NCBI RefSeq assembly: GCF_000758755.1
Contig: NZ_JRMV01000272.1
Coordinates: forward strand, 1 to 64,000
DNA: 64,000 nucleotides
Source: Actinomyces sp. S6-Spd3
GTDB lineage: Bacteria; Actinomycetota; Actinomycetes; Actinomycetales; Actinomycetaceae
Direction of reading: 5' to 3'
Positions 25,820 through 34,257 of the stretch are shown piece after piece (within the stretch, counting starts at the first letter, position 1; every line of letters begins with the position of its first letter). The notes below the pieces were generated by a model that made no database searches, was not told the DNA's origin, and saw only the letters and a program-made list of their open reading frames with translations. Position numbers and translations under genes: made by a program.

Positions 25820-26890
25820 TCAGCGGCTCCTTTGGCGTGAAATGAGGAATTGAATGAGCGAGATGAAGACCATCAGCACGAAGAGCACCAAGGACATTGC
25901 CGAGGCGTAGCCAAGCTGGGTATCCCTAAAGCCCGTCTGGTAGATGTAGCGCACGAGGACATCCGTTGTTCCACCGGGGCCGCCCGCGGTCATGATGTTG
26001 ACCTGACCGAAGATTTGGAACGAGGCAATGATCTGGGTGACCAGAACCAAGACCGTTGCGTGACGAAGGCCCGGAAGGGTGATGTTGACGAATTTTTGGA
26101 AGGAATTCGCGCCGTCCAAGCTTGCGGCCTCGTACAGCGTCGGATCGATGTCTTGAAGGCCCGCACCAAAGAGGATGAGGTTGAAGCCGACCGTCCACCA
26201 TACGGTTGTTACAACGATTGCGGTCATTGCCCACTGCGGATCCGAAAGCCACGAGATGGTCCCCCACCCCATGTATTCGGTGAAGCGCGCGACGATGCCG
26301 CGCGAGGGATTGAGCATATATCCCCAGATCAGGGTGGCAACCGAGACCGGAAGAACGTAGGGGACGAAGAGCGCCGCGCGGTAGAAGGAGCTTGCCCGTC
26401 CGCCTCGTTGAAGGAGGAGCGCATAGATCAGGCCGAGGCCCGCGATGATTGGCGTCGAAACCAGGGTAAAGATCGCGGTGTTCTTCATCGCGTTCCAAAA
26501 ACGCGGGTCAGACCAGGAGCCACCGTCACCGGGGTGGATTCCCAAGATGATTGCCGCGGCGATCAAGGTGACGATCAAGAGGATTCGGCCCGAGTTCAGA
26601 TCGCGTTCGCGCACCGCCTTGACGGCCACATACACTCCGCACACTAAGCAGAGCAATCGAACAAGCCACATCGAAGTGGCGTCCCAAACCAGGCCGGTAC
26701 CGCCAAGCATGTGGGTGTAATTTTCCAACCCGATCCATTCGCGGGTACTGCCCAGCAGGTCCCAGTTGAAGAAGGACATGAGGACAGCCTGGACGACCGG
26801 GAAGAGGATGAAGATCCCGTAGAAGATCAGGAAGGGAAGCGTGAAGGCGAAGTTCACGGCCCATCTGCGAAGCACGCGTGGCTTAGGCAT
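25820..26890 (-). CDS. Sugar ABC transporter permease (MalF/UgpA type)
   Basis: A 356-residue permease with EAASLDGANSFQKFVNITLP as its EAA loop, typical of MalF/UgpA. It has more hydrophobic segments than a minimal six-helix permease: an inserted region around residues 70-120 (LLCLVCGVYVAVKAV and ILLIVTLIAAAIILG) looks like two extra helices. The ATG at 26890 has AAGGTGA upstream and overlaps the end of the GH2 gene by 8 bases; an earlier in-frame start at 26932 has no site. Confidence 0.91.
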   Translation of the reverse strand: MPKPRVLRRWAVNFAFTLPFLIFYGIFILFPVVQAVLMSFFNWDLLGSTREWIGLENYTHMLGGTGLVWDATSMWLVRLLCLVCGVYVAVKAVRERDLNSGRILLIVTLIAAAIILGIHPGDGGSWSDPRFWNAMKNTAIFTLVSTPIIAGLGLIYALLLQRGGRASSFYRAALFVPYVLPVSVATLIWGYMLNPSRGIVARFTEYMGWGTISWLSDPQWAMTAIVVTTVWWTVGFNLILFGAGLQDIDPTLYEAASLDGANSFQKFVNITLPGLRHATVLVLVTQIIASFQIFGQVNIMTAGGPGGTTDVLVRYIYQTGFRDTQLGYASAMSLVLFVLMVFISLIQFLISRQRSR

Positions 26891-28808
26891 TGTGATCACC
26901 TTCGAAAGCCGTTGACACGACACTGCGCTCATCGGTGCCTAGCACCGCGCTGGCCTCGACAATCGTGCGAGGCCGAATCTGTCCGCTCTGCTGAGCGGAG
27001 CTGGTGACGAAACCACGAATCACATCCAGCGGGAGCTTCGGAGTGCGGTTTTCGTCAGCGAGGCCGTTTGTTTCTTGGCGGGTGTCGGTCAGTTGCGTGT
27101 AGCAGAAGCCCGCGAGGATCGGAGAGGCTTCAAGGGCCTCGAAAAGACCACTCACGCGTTCTTCGTAGGCTTGCGCATTGGGGACAACCGCGTAGCCCCA
27201 TGCGTCTTCCGCATCCAGCGGCAATGAGATCCCGCCGAACTCCGTGACCATGACGGGGCGGTCATCACTCCACGGCTGCCCCAGAAGGATCTTGCGTCCC
27301 TGTGGACCGACTCCGTTCACCAGCTCTGCAATCGATTCACGGTCGGCGTAGTTGACGCGGAGTTGCTCGCCGTAAACCCCGTAGTCATGGGTTGTCACGA
27401 TCGGAGTTTCCAGCTGCTCCCACCCATCGTTTGCGATGACTGGGCGAGTTCCGTCAAGCGCATCGGTGAGCGCGACGACCGAGCGGACAAATGCCTGCTG
27501 GCGCGATGAGGTGACGATGAGGTCTACTCCCCAACTTTCATTGAAGGGCACCCACACGATGACGCTGGGGTGGTTGCGGTCGCGCAGAACTAGGTCGTGC
27601 CATTCCTGCGTGGTGACGCTGACCGCTCGGTCGCTGAAAGCGTAGGCCGAGGCGGATTCTCCCCAGACCATCATTCCCATACGATCAGCCCATGTCAGGG
27701 TTCGCCGATCGGCGCTGCGTTCGTGGATTCGCACGAAGTTGAAGCCCATATCTCGGGCAAGTTCCAGGTCTGCTTTCAGCGCCTCGGCACTTGGCGCAGT
27801 GAAGTATGAACTCGGCCAGTAGCCCTGGTCGAGGATGCCACGCAAGTAGGTGGGCTGGTGGTTGATCTCGAGGTAGCGGTGCGAGAGGTTGACGTCGCGG
27901 ATTCCCACGTAGGAGACAACCTCGTCTTCGCCCACGCAGATGTGCGCGTTGATGAGGTTGGGGTGGGCGGGCGACCACAGCAGCCGGCCCCATTCCTGAC
28001 GGTTTGCCAATGCGGGGATTTGTGCGACGAGGCGGAGCTGGCCTGAGCGCGCACGGACCATGGTTGCCGCTAGCGTGACGCCCGCAAGGTCAAGGGTGAG
28101 GCTTGCCTCGATGGCCTCGTGAGTGCCCGTGTTAAGCGGGAGGCCAGCACACTCCACATCGCAGGTCACTTGGGCTTCTTCGATGTCCCATGACCAGGTC
28201 AGCGAGCGAACGTAGTTTGCGGGCACTACTTCCATCCACACATCGCGCCAAATTCCGACGACGGAGTGGTACCAAATACCGTGGGGATGTTCTTGCCAGT
28301 CTTGCTTGCCACGAGGCTGATCGACCGCGTCAAGGCGATCGTGCGCCCTCACAACAATTTCGAAGCCTGCGTCGAGGTAGTCACTGGGATCAATCTCAAC
28401 GGTGAAGGGGGTGTAGCCACCTTCATGATGGACGAGGTGAAGTCCGTTGACCCACACGTCGCTTGCGAAATCGACGGCCTCGAAGTGAATGAGGAGGTGG
28501 GGGCGGTGGCCGGCGTCAGCTAGGCCGGCGTCTTTGATTTCTTCAGGTGTGACGCGCCTGCGATACCAGACAACATCGGAGCGCTCTCCGCTCCACTGAC
28601 TGCTGGGGCTTCCGGGAGGGAAAGGAACACAGATTGTGTGCGAGAAGTGAGCACCGGGGAGGTGCCATCCCAAGGTAAGGCCTTCATCGGTAGGATCCGT
28701 TGCGAATTCCCATTGGCCGCCTAGGTTCAACCATGATTCACGGCAAAGATCGGGGCGAGGATAGTGCGCGTCGCTCCATGCTTCAAAAGTGTCTACGTTG
28801 ACCTTCAT
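26883..28808 (-). CDS. Glycoside hydrolase family 2 (beta-glucuronidase/beta-galactosidase-like)
   Basis: A 641-residue cytoplasmic enzyme (no signal peptide) with GH2 architecture: an N-terminal sugar-binding jelly roll (WLNLGGQWEF, VDFASDVWVNG, HEGGYTPF), an immunoglobulin-like domain, then a TIM barrel. The acid/base is Glu424 in WVPFNESWG and the nucleophile Glu523 in VTEFGG, both intact. It hydrolyses a beta-glycoside; GH2 includes beta-galactosidases, glucuronidases and mannosidases, and I cannot choose. First gene of the operon with a sugar importer, it presumably cleaves the imported sugar. It is divergent from a LacI regulator, 144 bases away. Confidence 0.88.
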   Translation of the reverse strand: MKVNVDTFEAWSDAHYPRPDLCRESWLNLGGQWEFATDPTDEGLTLGWHLPGAHFSHTICVPFPPGSPSSQWSGERSDVVWYRRRVTPEEIKDAGLADAGHRPHLLIHFEAVDFASDVWVNGLHLVHHEGGYTPFTVEIDPSDYLDAGFEIVVRAHDRLDAVDQPRGKQDWQEHPHGIWYHSVVGIWRDVWMEVVPANYVRSLTWSWDIEEAQVTCDVECAGLPLNTGTHEAIEASLTLDLAGVTLAATMVRARSGQLRLVAQIPALANRQEWGRLLWSPAHPNLINAHICVGEDEVVSYVGIRDVNLSHRYLEINHQPTYLRGILDQGYWPSSYFTAPSAEALKADLELARDMGFNFVRIHERSADRRTLTWADRMGMMVWGESASAYAFSDRAVSVTTQEWHDLVLRDRNHPSVIVWVPFNESWGVDLIVTSSRQQAFVRSVVALTDALDGTRPVIANDGWEQLETPIVTTHDYGVYGEQLRVNYADRESIAELVNGVGPQGRKILLGQPWSDDRPVMVTEFGGISLPLDAEDAWGYAVVPNAQAYEERVSGLFEALEASPILAGFCYTQLTDTRQETNGLADENRTPKLPLDVIRGFVTSSAQQSGQIRPRTIVEASAVLGTDERSVVSTAFEGDHNA

Positions 28809-28921
28809 GGAATTATCATGCAGGATTTTCCAGAAAATTGCAACGTAGCAAATTATCGCAATCTCTTCAGCGGATTCCCTGATTTTTCAGTAGACTAGAG
28901 CCCATATCCCCTGATAATTCC
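28809..28921. promoter_or_regulatory. Inverted-repeat pair flanking the GH2-lacI intergenic region
   Basis: GGAATTATCA at 28809-28818 and its exact reverse complement TGATAATTCC at 28912-28921 sit at opposite ends of the divergent promoter region, 93 bases apart. They could be two half-sites or weak operators for the LacI-family protein, allowing loop formation. This is inferred from position and symmetry only. Confidence 0.4.
28838..28851. promoter_or_regulatory. Candidate LacI-family operator
   Basis: TTGCAACGTAGCAA is a 14-bp near-palindrome with a central ACGT and only one symmetric mismatch pair. LacI/GalR proteins often bind even palindromes with a central CG, so this is the best operator candidate for the regulator encoded 100 bases away. 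It lies 30 bases upstream of the GH2 start, where binding would block transcription. Confidence 0.5.
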
Positions 28922-28952
28922 ACATCTCGCCGCGATTTTATCGGAGACGGAC

Positions 28953-30053
28953 ATGAAAGCTTCACGGCCTAATATGCGCGATGTTGCGCAACTCGCCGGC
29001 GTCTCACAGCGCACCGTTTCAAACGTAGTAAATAATTTCCCCCATATTTCCCCCGCTACTCGGAAGGCAGTTGAGGACGCAATCCGTCAACTGGGTTACC
29101 GACCGAATATTGCTGCGCAGCGCCTTCGACAGGGACAGACCCACACCTTGGCATTGGCAATTCCCAACCTCGCATGGCCCTACTTCGGGGAACTCGCGCA
29201 CCTCATCCAAGAAGAGGCGCGGCGCAGTGGATATTCGATCATGGTTGTCGAGACTGCTGGTTCGCGCGAACATGAAGTCTCGGTCCTGCGCGATTTCCGA
29301 ACCAATCTCATCGATGGACTCATCCTTTCCCCCATCGAGCTCGACCTTGACGGCCTCAACCAGCTCGAGTTGGACGCACCGCTGGTGCTGCTCGGTGAAA
29401 GGATCCAAGACGCGGGTATCCCCCACTTTTCAATGGATAACGTCTCCGCGGCCTCGGAAATGGTCCATCATCTCTACGACCAGGGAGCGCGCAGTTTCCT
29501 GGTTCTGGGATCGACGCACACGCAGGCTACCTCCAGCGCGGGCGCACTTCGCCAACGGGGGATCGAGAAGGCACTGGCCGAGCTCGGCTTGGATTCGTGG
29601 GCATGGCGCAGCGTCGAAGTGTCCCCCTGGACCGCAGGTGGAGCGCAGGAAGCACTCTCGCAGTGGCTGGAGTCCAACAACCTCCCCGATGCGATCTTCA
29701 CGATGAACGACCTCTTGGGAATCGGTGCACTGCGCGCGCTTGCCGAGGCAAATGTGCGCGTACCCGAGGACGTGCTGGTCTCCACGTGGGACGATACGGT
29801 TCTTTCACGCTTCTCAACGCCAACGCTGACCACGATCACCCCCGATACTCACGCGATTGCTCGCGAGGCCGTCCAAGGCCTGATTGCACTCATTGAGGGG
29901 CGCGGTGGCGCGGGCGGAAAGCAACCCCACGCAGCTAATGGGAAGCTCAGCAGTGAGGAAGGCGCGGCCTCGTTAGAGGAAGAACCTCAGGGCGTGGCAG
30001 ATGTGACGGTCTCGCATACGCTGTCGATCCGCCGCTCAACCGTCCGTGTCTAA
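28953..30053 (+). CDS. LacI-family transcriptional regulator
   Basis: A 366-residue protein with the LacI helix-turn-helix at residues 8-30 (MRDVAQLAGVSQRTVSNVVNN), the hinge helix (YRPNIAAQRLRQG) and a periplasmic-binding-type effector domain (FTMNDLLGIGALRALAEANVRVPEDV). It probably represses the divergent GH2/sugar importer operon until its inducer sugar is present. The effector domain ends near residue 320 and is followed by a Gly/Ala/Glu-rich insertion (about 310-345) before the last conserved residues, unusual for the family. Its stop codon overlaps the start of a dispersed repeat. Confidence 0.93.
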   Translation: MKASRPNMRDVAQLAGVSQRTVSNVVNNFPHISPATRKAVEDAIRQLGYRPNIAAQRLRQGQTHTLALAIPNLAWPYFGELAHLIQEEARRSGYSIMVVETAGSREHEVSVLRDFRTNLIDGLILSPIELDLDGLNQLELDAPLVLLGERIQDAGIPHFSMDNVSAASEMVHHLYDQGARSFLVLGSTHTQATSSAGALRQRGIEKALAELGLDSWAWRSVEVSPWTAGGAQEALSQWLESNNLPDAIFTMNDLLGIGALRALAEANVRVPEDVLVSTWDDTVLSRFSTPTLTTITPDTHAIAREAVQGLIALIEGRGGAGGKQPHAANGKLSSEEGAASLEEEPQGVADVTVSHTLSIRRSTVRV

Positions 30054-30135
30054 GCTCCCTCATTCCTGTTTTAGCTCGCACACCTACGGCCTCAGAACAG
30101 CAATAGGACAGGAACGAGTGAGCTAAAGCAGGAAT
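30051..30135. repeat. Dispersed stem-loop repeat, copy 1
   Basis: The 73 bases at 30061-30133 align without gaps to 54500-54572, with 62 identical positions by eye; similarity extends about 10 bases further left. The ends are complementary: 30062-30077 pairs with 30120-30135 (16 bp with one T/G position). The element starts on the lacI stop codon. It has no coding potential. Confidence 0.75.
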
Positions 30136-30172
30136 ATGTGGGCGGGAAGAACGACAGGCAGCCGCACACACA

Positions 30173-30204
30173 CGTGTGGGCAGACCCGAAGGCCTGCCCA
30201 CACG
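30173..30204 (-). terminator. Terminator-like hairpin after the peptide importer operon
   Basis: An 11-bp perfect stem (30173-30183 with 30194-30204), possibly extended by two more pairs inside the loop, lies 20 bases beyond the stop of the minus-strand ATPase gene. No T-tract is present. Confidence 0.6.
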
Positions 30205-30224
30205 AGAAAACTGCGAAAGAACGC

Positions 30225-32069
30225 TCAGAGGTTCAGCTGGATCTTTCGACCAGGAACAGCCTCGATCAGCTCGCGAGTGTAATCCTGAACCGGATTGTCG
30301 AAGAGAGCATCGGTCGTATTCGCTTCAACCAAGCGTCCCTTCTCCATGACCACGACATCATCGGCGATCTGGCGAACAACAGCCAGGTCGTGGGTGATGA
30401 AGAGGTAGGACAATCCCAGCTGAGCCTGCAAATCGTTCAGCAGGTGCAGAATCTGGTTCTGCACGAGCACGTCCAGAGCAGACACGGCCTCGTCCAGGAC
30501 GATCACTTCGGGGTTCAGCGCAAGCGCACGCGCAACCGCAACGCGCTGACGCTGACCACCGGAAAGCTCGTTCGGGTAACGACGCATGGCGCTTCGCGGC
30601 AGGGCAACCAGGTCGAGCAGTTCGGCGACGCGCTCTGCGCGCAGCTTCTTCTCGGCCTCGCCATGACCTTCAAGAGCGGCAACGGCCCACGGTTCGGGAT
30701 CGCGACCGGTCGCCTTCGCGCGCTCCACTTCCTGCTGAGCGTAGGCCTTAGTACCGTAGCTGTGGATGCGCAGCGGCTCTTCGATGATTCTGTAGATCGA
30801 ATACATCGGGTCCAGCGAACCGTAGGGGTTCTGGAACACGGCCTGGAGGCGACGACGCAGCGCGAAAAGCTGTGCTTCGCTGTACTCCGAGGTGTCCTCA
30901 CCGTCGAAGAAGATCTTGCCCGAGGTCGGCTCCAGCAGGTGGAGGATCATGTTCGCGGCAGTTGACTTACCCGAACCAGATTCACCCACGACCGCCAGAG
31001 TCTTTCCACGACGCAGCGTGAAGGAGACATCATCGACCGCAAGAAGCTTCGCGGCCTCGCCCTTCGCGCCGCGGATGTGGAACTCCTTGGTGAGGTGCTC
31101 GACGCGAATCATTTCCTCGCTCGAGGCGTTCTTCGCCGAGCCAGTGAGTTCTTCTTCCGTGTGCGTGATGCCGCGCGCGTGAGCGGACTCGATACGTGCC
31201 GAGGCCAAGGACGGGGCCGCGGACACCAGGCGCTTCGTGTAGGGGTGCTGCGGGTGCTGGAGGATCTCCAGAGCAGGACCGGATTCCACGATGCGACCGC
31301 GGTGCATAACGACGAGCTGTTCGGCGCGCTCAGCGGCAAGACCCAAGTCGTGGGTAATGAAGAGCACTGCCGTGCCCATTTCCTTGGTGAGCGTCTCGAG
31401 GTGATCGAGAATGCGACGCTGAACAGTCACGTCCAGTGCGGAGGTCGGCTCGTCAGCAATGAGCAGCTTCGGACGAGAAGCAAGACCGATTGCGATCAGC
31501 ACGCGCTGACGCATACCGCCCGAGAACTCGTGCGGGTACTGCTTTGCGCGGCGCTCACCGTCGGGAAGGCCGGCTTGTTCGAGCAGCTCGGTGACGCGCT
31601 CCCCTGCTTCGGAGCGGGGAACAATATTGTTCGCCAGCAGGGCTTCCTTCACCTGCGTGCCCACGCGAAGAACGGGGTTCAGGTTACTCATCGGGTCCTG
31701 GGGAACCAAGCCAATGCCGGATCCGCGCAGTTCGATCCATTCCTTGGAACTCATCTTGGTGAGCTCCTTGCCGTCGAACTCGATGGAGCCGCCGGTCACC
31801 TTACCGGTGCCCGGAAGCAGGCCGATAACGGCAGCGGCTGTGGTCGACTTACCCGAACCGGACTCGCCGACGATTGCAACGGTCTGACCGGGGTAAATGG
31901 TCAGGTTAGCTCCGCGAACGGCGGGAACAACACCGGTCGAGGTCGTGAAGGTGACCTCGAGGTCGGTGATCTTCAGCAAGGGGTTGGCGTCGTCCGGGTG
32001 GACTTCGACCTTCTCAGCGCCTTCGAGGATGACCTCGGTGACAGTCTCTTCGAATTGTTCTTCGTTCAC
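30225..32069 (-). CDS. Oligopeptide ABC transporter ATP-binding protein, fused DppD-DppF type
   Basis: A 614-residue protein with two complete ATPase domains. Each has Walker A (GESGSGKST), a signature (FSGGMRQRV in the first, LSGGQRQRV in the second) and Walker B (LLIADEPTSALD; VIVLDEAVSALD). The second Walker B has Ala-Val in place of the usual Pro-Thr. Peptide importers usually encode these as two proteins; the fused form is common in actinobacteria. It energises the permeases encoded just upstream. The ATG overlaps the dppC-like stop by 4 bases. Confidence 0.93.
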   Translation of the reverse strand: MNEEQFEETVTEVILEGAEKVEVHPDDANPLLKITDLEVTFTTSTGVVPAVRGANLTIYPGQTVAIVGESGSGKSTTAAAVIGLLPGTGKVTGGSIEFDGKELTKMSSKEWIELRGSGIGLVPQDPMSNLNPVLRVGTQVKEALLANNIVPRSEAGERVTELLEQAGLPDGERRAKQYPHEFSGGMRQRVLIAIGLASRPKLLIADEPTSALDVTVQRRILDHLETLTKEMGTAVLFITHDLGLAAERAEQLVVMHRGRIVESGPALEILQHPQHPYTKRLVSAAPSLASARIESAHARGITHTEEELTGSAKNASSEEMIRVEHLTKEFHIRGAKGEAAKLLAVDDVSFTLRRGKTLAVVGESGSGKSTAANMILHLLEPTSGKIFFDGEDTSEYSEAQLFALRRRLQAVFQNPYGSLDPMYSIYRIIEEPLRIHSYGTKAYAQQEVERAKATGRDPEPWAVAALEGHGEAEKKLRAERVAELLDLVALPRSAMRRYPNELSGGQRQRVAVARALALNPEVIVLDEAVSALDVLVQNQILHLLNDLQAQLGLSYLFITHDLAVVRQIADDVVVMEKGRLVEANTTDALFDNPVQDYTRELIEAVPGRKIQLNL

Positions 32070-33034
32070 TTCTTCGCCTTCGGGTCAAGGGCTTCGCGAA
32101 CGGCGTCACCCATCGTGATGAAGCTGAGCACGGTCAAGGCCAGTGCCATAGCGGGGTAGAAGAGAACCATCGGTGCCTGCCTCAGGTTATCCTTCGCCTG
32201 CGAGATGTCAGCACCCCAAGACACCACCGTCGGGGGAAGACCGATGCCCATGAAGGACAGCGAGGCCTCGGCGACGATGAAGGAACCCAGAGCGACCGTC
32301 GCGTAGACAATGATCGGCGCCATGGAGTTCGGGATGATGTGGGAAAGCAGGATGCGCCAACGCGATGCACCGGTTGCCTTCGCGGCCGTGACGAATTCTT
32401 CGTTCTTGGCGCTCATGACCGAACCGCGCGTGATACGTGCGATCTGAGTCCAACCGAACATCGACAAGACCAAGATGACCATCCAGATGTTGCGGTGCTG
32501 CTTGAACATCTGCATGAAGACAATTGCTGCAAGCAGCAGAGGAACTGCGAAAAAGATGTCGGTGACACGTGAGATCACGGCGTCAATCCAACCGCCGAGG
32601 AAGCCGGCGATGGAGCCAAGAGTTGCACCAATCAAGACGACGCAAATCGTCGTCAGAACGCCGACGGAAACCGAGGCGCGTGCACCGTAGATGACGCGAG
32701 CGTAGATATCGCAGCCCTGGAAGGTGTAGCCGAAGGGGTGTCCGGCCTCGGGCTTGCCCAGAGAGTGCGAGAGTTCGCAGTAGTCGGGCTTAACGCTGGT
32801 GAAAAGCTGCGGGAAGGCAGAGATCAAGATGGCAATGACGATAATGACCGCGGCGATCCAGAACAGGGGACGCTTGCGCAGGTTCTTCCACGCTTCACCC
32901 CACATTGAGGCGGGTGCGGACTCATCGGCAACTGCGTCAACTGCGCCCAGACCGGTCTCATCGATATCCGAGACGTAGTGCTCCTGACCGGCGCGAGTAC
33001 GCGAAATAGCTTGCGAAGGGATGAAATCACTCAT
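32066..33034 (-). CDS. Oligopeptide ABC transporter permease, DppC/OppC type
   Basis: A 322-residue permease with a cytoplasmic N-terminus of about 70 residues, six hydrophobic helices and the EAA loop TAAKATGASRWRILLSHIIPN. HPFGYTFQGCDIYARVIYGAR is typical of the OppC N-terminal extracellular part. The frame is open to 33241, but the ATG at 33034 has GAGGA upstream, gives the usual N-terminus and overlaps the dppB-like gene by only 8 bases. Confidence 0.93.
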   Translation of the reverse strand: MSDFIPSQAISRTRAGQEHYVSDIDETGLGAVDAVADESAPASMWGEAWKNLRKRPLFWIAAVIIVIAILISAFPQLFTSVKPDYCELSHSLGKPEAGHPFGYTFQGCDIYARVIYGARASVSVGVLTTICVVLIGATLGSIAGFLGGWIDAVISRVTDIFFAVPLLLAAIVFMQMFKQHRNIWMVILVLSMFGWTQIARITRGSVMSAKNEEFVTAAKATGASRWRILLSHIIPNSMAPIIVYATVALGSFIVAEASLSFMGIGLPPTVVSWGADISQAKDNLRQAPMVLFYPAMALALTVLSFITMGDAVREALDPKAKK

Positions 33035-33950
33035 AGCGAATCCTCGGATCAAGAACGGCGTACAGCAGGTCAACAAGGAGGTTTGCGGTGATGTAAACCA
33101 TGACCAGGACTGTCGTGAAGGAGACAACGGTGGCGGGCTCACCGCGGACGATGGACTGCCACAAGGTACCGCCAACACCGTTGATGTTGAAGATACCTTC
33201 GGTGATGATTGCGCCACCCATGAGGCCACCCAAGTCGCCACCGAGGAAGGTTGCGACGGGGATCAGCGAGTTACGCAGAATGTGGCGCGTCATCACGGTG
33301 CCTTCTTTCAGGCCCTTGGCGCGAGCGGTACGCACGTAATCGGCAGAAACGTTTTCGGACACCGATTGGCGCGTGAGTCGGATGACGTATGCGAGAGAGG
33401 TTGCGCCTAGCACAATTGCAGGCATCGTCAACGACTTCAATGAAACAGTACTTGCCGTTGGCGGGAAGATACCCCATTTGATGCCGAGGAAGAACTGCAT
33501 GAGGAAGCCGATAACGAAGGTCGGCACGGAAATGACGACCAGCGAGAGAACCAGGACCGTCGAGTCGAAAATACCGCCGCGACGCACACCTGCGATAACG
33601 CCGAAGAGGATGCCGAGAATAGCCTCAATCAAGAGGGCGTAGACAGCCAGTCGGATGGTGATCGGGAATGCGGTTGCCAGTACCTCGGTGACCGGTCGAC
33701 CGGAGAAGGTCTTTCCGAAGTCAAGGGTGAAGATGCCCTTGAGGTAGAGCAGGTACTGCAGCCAGAAAGGCTTATCAAGGTTGTACTCTTCGCGGATTCG
33801 AGCTGCCGCAGCCTCGGTCAAGCCCTTATCGCCACCGAGGGCCGCGACGGGATCACCTGGCATCAGGTAGACCATCGCAAAGATCAGGAACGTTGCTCCA
33901 AAGAAGACCGGAATGGTCTGCAGGAGACGTCGTCCGATGTATCGCAGCAT
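33027..33950 (-). CDS. Oligopeptide ABC transporter permease, DppB/OppB type
   Basis: A 307-residue permease beginning MLRYIGRRLLQTIPVFFG, a standard OppB/DppB N-terminus, with the PGDPVAALGG loop and the EAA motif RTARAKGLKEGTVMTRHILRNSL. The start at 33950 has AAGGAC upstream. It is the first of the three-gene permease/ATPase cluster, separated from the binding-protein gene by 307 bases that include a hairpin at 34186-34223. Confidence 0.93.
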   Translation of the reverse strand: MLRYIGRRLLQTIPVFFGATFLIFAMVYLMPGDPVAALGGDKGLTEAAAARIREEYNLDKPFWLQYLLYLKGIFTLDFGKTFSGRPVTEVLATAFPITIRLAVYALLIEAILGILFGVIAGVRRGGIFDSTVLVLSLVVISVPTFVIGFLMQFFLGIKWGIFPPTASTVSLKSLTMPAIVLGATSLAYVIRLTRQSVSENVSADYVRTARAKGLKEGTVMTRHILRNSLIPVATFLGGDLGGLMGGAIITEGIFNINGVGGTLWQSIVRGEPATVVSFTTVLVMVYITANLLVDLLYAVLDPRIRYE

Positions 33951-34257
33951 GGACAGGTCCTTTTAATACATGCGTTTACGAATGGTTTTCGCAAACTCGT
34001 CGGGGTTCATCAAGATGAACGGGATTTCGCATGGGTCGCACACTCTACAAGCCTGAGGCCGAAAGCAGGTACACGACACTACTCATGCGTACTACTGATC
34101 ATAGTAATGCAAAGAAGTGGTAAATGGTCAATCGTGTGTCTTTAATTACGCGCACACACGCACGTTTCGCGTGAAGTCATGAACAACTGTGGGGTGGAAG
34201 CCTAATGACCTCCACCCCACAGTTTTTCCGCCTATGTTCAGCGGGGAAGAACTATGT
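33951..34257. other. 307-bp gap between binding-protein and permease genes
   Basis: No gene is seen. The gap contains a hairpin just after the binding-protein stop, then a relatively AT-rich stretch (about 34080-34150) that may hold a second promoter for the permease genes. No convincing promoter hexamers were identified. Confidence 0.5.
34186..34223 (-). terminator. Hairpin after the peptide-binding protein gene
   Basis: A perfect 13-bp stem (34186-34198 with 34211-34223) and 12-base loop lie 35 bases after the binding-protein stop. On the minus strand it is not followed by a strong T-tract (the plus strand has TTTTTC), so read-through is likely. Such partial terminators often make binding protein more abundant than permease. 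Confidence 0.6.

Noticed and set aside
31077-32159. A 360-codon plus-strand frame opposite the peptide importer ATPase
   Set aside because: It is a shadow of an ABC ATPase with complete Walker motifs and spans two genes on the opposite strand.
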